This document shows, piece after piece, positions 7,601 to 10,958 of a stretch of DNA of 10,958 bases; position 1 is the first letter of the stretch, and every line of letters begins with the position of its first letter. The stretch is from Zelonia costaricensis. Taxonomy: Eukaryota; Euglenozoa; Kinetoplastea; Trypanosomatida; Trypanosomatidae. Under the pieces are notes generated by a model. That model was given only the letters and a program-made list of their open reading frames with translations. It was not told where the DNA came from and did not search any database. Where the stretch lies: contig JASAOO010002842.1 of assembly GCA_030849075.1 (NCBI GenBank), positions 1 to 10,958 of the forward strand, read 5' to 3'. A program made the translations under genes and the position numbers.

Positions 7601-10600
7601 CGCGAGCTGGCGCCGCAGCGCGTCCGTGTCCTTTTCCAGCTTTGCGTGCGCGGCGGCCGCGGAGTCGAGTTGCGCGCGAAGCTGCCGCGCCTCTGCGGCC
7701 GATGCCTGCTTCGCCTTCGCCGCCTCATCCCTCTGAGCCTGCAGGGCGGCGGCTGCGTCCTTGATGTCCCGCTCACGCCCAGCAACGGCATCCTCGAGCC
7801 GCCGATTCTCCTCCGCGCGCTGAGCGGCCTCACGCTCGAGAGCCCTGAGCTGCTTCTGCAGCTCCTTCTCGCTGCCGTGCTGGTGTGCCTCGGCCTTCTT
7901 GAGATCGGCGGCCAGCTGCTTCGCGCCCTCTTCGCTGTCGCGCAGCGCCGCGCGCGTGTTGTCGAGGTCGCGGGCTGCCTGCTCCCCCTGCGCCTTTGCC
8001 TCCTGCAGCGCCTTCTCCAGCTCACCCACCTGCCGCCGGAGCGCCCGCTCGCTGCCCTTGCTCTGCGTCGCGGTCTCCTTGAGCTCCGCTGCGAGCGTCT
8101 TCTTCGCCTCCTCGCTGCCCTGCAGGCCAGCCACGGCGCGGTCGTACTCCTGTTGCAGCTTCTTGAGTGCCCGCTCCTGCGCCCGGTGCTGCGCCTCGGC
8201 CTCGCTCAGCTCGCCCGTCAGCCGCTTCTTTGCCTCGTCGGCAGCCTGCAGGGAGGCCGCCGTGCGGTCGACGTCCTGCTGCAGCTTCGCCAGCGCCCGC
8301 TCGCTCGTTCGTTTCTGTGCGGCGGCGTCCTTGAGCTCGCCCTCGAGGCGACGCTTGACTTCCTCCCCAGCAGCCTTGGCGGCTGCGACGGCCTTCTCGA
8401 GGTCGTCGATCTGTTTGCGCAGCGTACGCTCCGTGCCCTTGCCGTGCGCGTCCGACTCGCGCAGCTCTGCTTGGAGGCGCCGCCGCTCATCGTCGTGCTG
8501 CTGCTGCGTCGCCGAGAGGGCCATGAGCCGGTCGCGCAGCTCCTGCATCTCCCGCTCACGTTCTCGCCGCCCGTCCCCCTCGGCAGCGGTGACCCCCGCC
8601 AGCGTTGCGCGCAGCCGCTCCAGCTCCTCCTCCGCGGCACGGTGCTGCGCGCGCGCGTGCTCGAGCGCGTCGAGCAGGGTGCGGTCCCCGGTGTTCTCGG
8701 GCTTTGCCAGCACCTCCGCGGCGGTCGCGATCGCAGCGCTCAGCGCCGCTGTCACGGCCTCCGCCGTCAACGGCACGGCCACATCGGCGCCACTGAGCGG
8801 CGGCACCCCGGCAGTGAGGCTCGCGTCGGCGCTGCCAGCAGGTGCCCCTGCCGCAGACGCCGTGGACCTCCGGAAGCGACTGCGCGGTGTTACCCCGCCT
8901 CCGCCACCGGTGGGGGACGACGACATGCTTGCTATTGCCCGCCTGCCCACCGCCACGCCGATCATGTCGTGTGCGCTCTTCAGCAGCCCCTCCAGCTCAT
9001 CCGTCGGCATGGCGGATCGCTGCGAGGCCTGCACGCACAGGTCCAGCAGCTCTGTGGGGCGGCGATCGCCCTGGCCGGCGAGCTGCTCCGCGGTGCGCCG
9101 CGCGCCGTCCACCTGCTCCGGCGTCGCGGAGGCACTGTCATCCTGCGCGCTGCTGGAGTGGCGGCGCGCCAGCAGGGCGGCGGTGCGTGGTCGGGACGCG
9201 ACCACCGGGGTCGCGGGCTTCGGGGGGCGCAGGATGCCCACCGCGACGTGCAGCACCGTAGTGTACTGCTCGAGCTGCCGCCGGTAGTCGGCGTGGGTGG
9301 CCTCCAGGTCCTGCGTGCGGTGCCACAGCCGCTCGAGCGCCTCGCTCACCCGCTCCGACGCGCCCTTGCCGGACNAGTCGGCGTTGGTGGCGCCGCGGCC
9401 GCCGAGGGCGTCGATCGCGCGCAGTGCTGCATCCTGCAAGTCGCTCACCTCACTCGCCGCAAACTTGCTGTCGTGCCAATTTGTGCGGACGGCACCGACG
9501 AAGGCCCTCGACTCCTCAACAAGCTGCCGCGGCAGCTCCGCAAAGTCGATCAGCGTCGTCTCCAGCGGCGAGTTGGGCAAGCTCACAGACGGCGTCGTGG
9601 CACTGCTGTGGATCGCCGGGGCGGAGGGCGAGCGCGTGGCGATGGTGCCCGGCGCGAGGGTGGAGCGGCGACCGCTGACGGGGCCGCCACGCCGGCCGCT
9701 GCGCCCGCCAGAGGCATTCGGGCCGCCGTCCAGCCGTGACGAGGCGAGCAACGCGTCGCGCGCCGACTCCCGCTCCGAGTCAATTGACTTGGCAGCCTGC
9801 AGGAGCAGCGGCGAGGCCTCGGCAAGCGCCTGCCGCGTCGCCTGCGCTGCGTTCGCTAGCTCGTCGCGCTGGGCTCGCACAATGGCCGCCTCGTGCGCCT
9901 CCTCGCCCCCGCGCTCGCGCAGGCGTGTAAGGCACTCCCACATCGACGTCGGCGGGAGCGGGAGCGCGACCATCGTGGCCAGTTCGACGAAGGCACCGTC
10001 CACGGCACGCAGCAGTGCATCGGCGGTGTCCCGCGTCTGCCGGGCGCTGTGCGACGCCGTCTCCGACGCCGCGGCCGGCGTCGTGGTGTGCCTGCGCAGC
10101 GAGCGCAGCTGCTGCCCATCGGTCCCCTCCACGAGCTCCATCGCGCGCCGCATGGCCTCGCGCAGCTCGTTGATCTCGGCCTGACGCCGCCGCTCCGCGC
10201 CGCCGAAGCTGCTGCGGTTCACCTCGAGTTCACTCACTACGCGGTTGTGCTGACGTGTCATGGCGTCGATCTGACCGTGCAAGTCGTCGACTTCCACGGT
10301 GGCCTTTTGCAGCTCACGCTGCAGCTCGATAATGGCGTTCTCGCGCTCCACAATCTCCGCAGCGTGGCGACGTGTCGAGCGCATGTGCTGGAAGCGCCAC
10401 CACTTGAGCAGGGTGCGGCTGCGCCGCCGCTCCTCGTTCAGCGCCTCCAGCAGCTCCACGTTGGTCGCGGTGCGCTGCTTGTGCTGACGCAGCTGAGTGC
10501 GCCACTTGATGAAGTAGCGGCGGGCGAGCGTGAGGAAGTCGCTCTTGGACCGCAGCGGCACGTCCTGGCGCAGCTGCATCGCCCCCCGCAGCTCGGCCGT

Positions 10601-10885
10601 GGTGCGAACCTGCGTAAAGGCGAGCCACCGCAAAAAGCAGCGGGTGTACTCCTGGCGCAGCGAGCTGTGCTTCAGCATCGTGGCGCACCGCTTCAGGTGC
10701 GTCTGCAGCTTGCGCTCCTGCGTCGCGGCGGCCCAAGCCGCAAAGGCGTGGCTGGCGAGCAGCAGCTCGTTGCCACGGCCCAGCAGCCGCGCGGCATGCA
10801 GCTGCTTCGCCCGCTCCGTGGCCGGCACCAAGGCAGTGCCAGCCGGAGACCGGGCGTGCCGGGCACTTGTGGTGGAGGCGCTCAT
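4625..10885 (-). CDS. Giant coiled-coil protein, probably cytoskeletal, with Sfi1-like N-terminal repeats
   Basis: I do not recognise a named family. The 2086-residue frame has no catalytic motif, signal peptide or membrane segment. Residues 38-170 carry four spaced F/L-x-x-W motifs in basic helices (W51, W87, W128, W162/163). Coiled coil follows at about 172-255, then Ser/Gly/Ala-rich linkers (about 380-440 and 650-700). A long coiled coil runs from about 740 to 1135 and contains five copies of a 42-43-residue repeat. Shorter helical segments follow at about 1255-1310, 1520-1550, 1610-1690, 1700-1780 and 1890-1955, then an acidic patch (DEDDEEA, about 1964-1970) and a helical C-terminus. The stop is TAG. 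The composition suggests a long rod or scaffold, such as a basal body, flagellar or cortical structure; that role is inference. The start is provisional: no in-frame stop lies between it and the window edge, so the protein may extend further, and M70 (ATG at 10678) is an alternative. An ambiguous base at 9375 falls in codon 504. Confidence 0.85.
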   Translation of the reverse strand: MSASTTSARHARSPAGTALVPATERAKQLHAARLLGRGNELLLASHAFAAWAAATQERKLQTHLKRCATMLKHSSLRQEYTRCFLRWLAFTQVRTTAELRGAMQLRQDVPLRSKSDFLTLARRYFIKWRTQLRQHKQRTATNVELLEALNEERRRSRTLLKWWRFQHMRSTRRHAAEIVERENAIIELQRELQKATVEVDDLHGQIDAMTRQHNRVVSELEVNRSSFGGAERRRQAEINELREAMRRAMELVEGTDGQQLRSLRRHTTTPAAASETASHSARQTRDTADALLRAVDGAFVELATMVALPLPPTSMWECLTRLRERGGEEAHEAAIVRAQRDELANAAQATRQALAEASPLLLQAAKSIDSERESARDALLASSRLDGGPNASGGRSGRRGGPVSGRRSTLAPGTIATRSPSAPAIHSSATTPSVSLPNSPLETTLIDFAELPRQLVEESRAFVGAVRTNWHDSKFAASEVSDLQDAALRAIDALGGRGATNADXSGKGASERVSEALERLWHRTQDLEATHADYRRQLEQYTTVLHVAVGILRPPKPATPVVASRPRTAALLARRHSSSAQDDSASATPEQVDGARRTAEQLAGQGDRRPTELLDLCVQASQRSAMPTDELEGLLKSAHDMIGVAVGRRAIASMSSSPTGGGGGVTPRSRFRRSTASAAGAPAGSADASLTAGVPPLSGADVAVPLTAEAVTAALSAAIATAAEVLAKPENTGDRTLLDALEHARAQHRAAEEELERLRATLAGVTAAEGDGRREREREMQELRDRLMALSATQQQHDDERRRLQAELRESDAHGKGTERTLRKQIDDLEKAVAAAKAAGEEVKRRLEGELKDAAAQKRTSERALAKLQQDVDRTAASLQAADEAKKRLTGELSEAEAQHRAQERALKKLQQEYDRAVAGLQGSEEAKKTLAAELKETATQSKGSERALRRQVGELEKALQEAKAQGEQAARDLDNTRAALRDSEEGAKQLAADLKKAEAHQHGSEKELQKQLRALEREAAQRAEENRRLEDAVAGRERDIKDAAAALQAQRDEAAKAKQASAAEARQLRAQLDSAAAAHAKLEKDTDALRRQLAALEATDEQLRATRGAAEEAAATQQALTEQLLALAEENRMNNAVGVFLRDVLRDCLTRLHHLTRQPENLDVSPRSSLTLQAVRDRPPPVLARDSDPSVYVEYVLRLDGNDSAGKRLVQEHLRENAAVNGLREVGAVESAGAAVEGGNSVSGCGGPADASPSTWEVVAELHDRLVLLYDRVAQMDESAVRQCARIEEVTQEKDQLLADAAAALQSLQPWSAAANGGAVEGAVATGAALRSTAADVTQALEAMHTVALRTRPLVELRGPDSPHRRSSVGSNTAAAAGGGGQQLPGLVADVQDMADCLQFLSESVQHGILALGGTPDDPELSVAESTASPKESGGAAAAGRGRPKPRAQPGTLHSRVLAARLEAICRETGKSVQEVRDVIGASDGSGTGSHPFGGAAAAGASGSGAGNEEAQRPAKLSDVLPAIRARVQELHDVKWESERMLTGLNRAFNDEYDSLGNSMTSSSQRSVRPKRKPLPAFLGTPEAGLRLLQQQVRGRKKRATPNTSDFAGALLEARETMQERLGDLQKLRLVCRATLQVLEGSFVKDSSEQEPPSYGEALVALLTTQVGDLRQVMSETEEALQGHRSTLANVTVGTRLHLLCDVVRSLKLERDSLKEDLARRGRQGNMLLKDLSEEVRELREELAGNKVLQDRLLSEKDAVSGEVDAQKRSAAELATKLAPLQHECNVLCDALVHVLRGLPGTPYGEVSEAGVHKNVVAALKAEQGKPLLGYVESAVQSASAHQRCLRDILYGSLGELRGNVAALRAQVTSGWDLYGRPMADAAAQQLVDTTEVLALENNMLRPRAIEREQLKRDKVELEAALADAREARADVVARLEHAEDENTRLRRAVQDAHMDKALANGDEDDEEARTRHSGKVYSTASVDWERRMIDGATELTMDAIDSMSGAAMSSVFGSVVEETLRIYSGVRQGLRGMEAAYASASGRRGDEQRVQAEVEGRLQALRELSASADYLSSRLPVLCRVPYE
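7826..8485 (-). repeat. Five tandem 42-43-residue coiled-coil repeats (about 126 bp per unit)
   Basis: Within residues 801-1020 of the coiled-coil protein the pattern L-x-x-E/D-L followed by S/T/Q-E-R/K-x-L recurs. The E of the E-R/K pair falls at residues 819, 862, 904, 946 and 1006. Intervals are 43, 42 and 42 residues, then 60, which is 42 plus an extra 18-residue helical piece (ARDLDNTRAALRDSEEGA). Forty-two residues is exactly six heptads, so each unit adds a phase-preserving length of rod. Copies are diverged (for example SERALAKLQQ, QERALKKLQQ, SERALRRQVG), indicating old internal duplication rather than recent slippage. Confidence 0.75.
9375..9375. other. Unresolved base (N) inside the coiled-coil gene
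   Basis: The plus-strand triplet c-n-a at 9374-9376 gives codon TNG at residue 504 of the minus-strand protein. The possible readings are TTG (Leu), TCG (Ser), TGG (Trp) or TAG (stop). Serine is most likely given the GC-rich third positions and the Ser/Gly-rich neighbourhood (NAD-x-SGKG). The frame is intact on both sides, so this is best read as a sequencing or assembly ambiguity, not a break. Confidence 0.9.
10376..10774 (-). other. Four Sfi1-like tryptophan repeats (N-terminus of the coiled-coil protein)
   Basis: Residues 38-170 of the coiled-coil protein contain AFAAW (W51), CFLRW (W87), YFIKW (W128) and LLKWW (W162/163), spaced 36, 41 and 34-35 residues apart within Arg/Lys-rich predicted helices. 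Known Sfi1-type centrin-binding repeats share a hydrophobic-x-x-Trp core followed by a basic residue, with spacings of roughly 23 to 35. The match here is to the core pattern only; the upstream Leu-Leu of the consensus is poorly kept. A centrin- or calmodulin-like partner is therefore a hypothesis. Confidence 0.45.
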
Positions 10886-10890
10886 CCCGT

Positions 10891-10945
10891 AAACGAGCGA
10901 GAACCAACAGAGGCGGAGGCAAAAAGATGAGGGAAGAGCAGGCGA
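10891..10945 (-). promoter_or_regulatory. Polypyrimidine-rich leader upstream of the coiled-coil gene
   Basis: Read on the minus strand, the 73 bases upstream of the ATG at 10885 are pyrimidine-rich (for example CTGCTCTTCCCTCATCTTTT, then GCCTCCGCCTCTGTTGG). Such tracts direct trans-splicing of the spliced leader in kinetoplastids. No AG occurs on the minus strand anywhere between the tract and the ATG; the first AG is in the ATGAG at the start itself. The acceptor therefore lies either beyond the window edge or inside the predicted frame. Confidence 0.5.
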
Positions 10946-10958
10946 ATGGTGAAGTTGA

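Noticed and set aside
7421..9739. Long plus-strand open frame (about 772 codons) antisense to the coiled-coil gene
   Set aside because: It is very Leu/Arg-rich and lies opposite the coiled-coil sequence, where Gln, Glu and Lys codons read backwards give Leu and Phe. High GC content and scarcity of A/T-rich codons keep antisense frames open. No domain is recognisable and the direction opposes the transcription unit.
4625..10885. Coiled-coil neighbour as the XRCC4 partner of ligase IV
   Set aside because: XRCC4-family proteins are a few hundred residues long with a globular head and one short coiled coil. This protein is about 2086 residues, with a tryptophan-repeat head and many coiled-coil segments, and adjacency has little meaning in polycistronic genomes.

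Overview
The window reads as a GC-rich kinetoplastid nuclear locus, most like the Leishmania/Leptomonas/Crithidia branch of trypanosomatids. Two very long, intronless protein genes lie head-to-tail on the minus strand. The space between them is rich in pyrimidine (seen on the minus strand) and CA/GT, with AG dinucleotides where trans-splice acceptors would sit, and no promoter is visible. This matches a polycistronic unit transcribed right to left. The species assignment is inference from layout and composition only.

Right part (10885 to 4625, minus): a giant coiled-coil protein of about 2086 residues with no recognised enzymatic domain. It has an N-terminal stretch of four spaced tryptophan motifs resembling Sfi1-type centrin-binding repeats. 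A long central coiled coil contains five copies of a 42-residue (six-heptad) repeat, and several further coiled-coil segments are separated by Ser/Gly/Ala-rich linkers. It looks like a structural or cytoskeletal protein. Its true start is uncertain because the frame is open to the window edge and no AG acceptor is visible upstream. One unresolved base lies inside it.

Middle (3972 to 4624): intergenic sequence with three polypyrimidine tracts (minus strand), a C12 run and a CA-rich microsatellite. It serves as the 3' flank of the coiled-coil gene and the 5' flank of the next gene.

Left part (3971 to 249, minus): a complete ATP-dependent DNA ligase of the ligase IV class, about 1240 residues. 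All nucleotidyltransferase motifs are present, followed by a BRCT domain and a segment matching the XRCC4-binding linker of ligase IV. This is the main point of interest: ligase IV, the dedicated ligase of classical non-homologous end joining, has generally been reported as missing from the well-studied trypanosomatids, which keep Ku but repair breaks by homologous recombination and microhomology-mediated joining. The gene looks intact here, with all catalytic residues, although the second BRCT domain is not recognisable. Positions 1 to 248 are 3' flank with no supportable gene.

The two genes have no evident functional link. Co-orientation in such genomes reflects shared transcription rather than a shared pathway.
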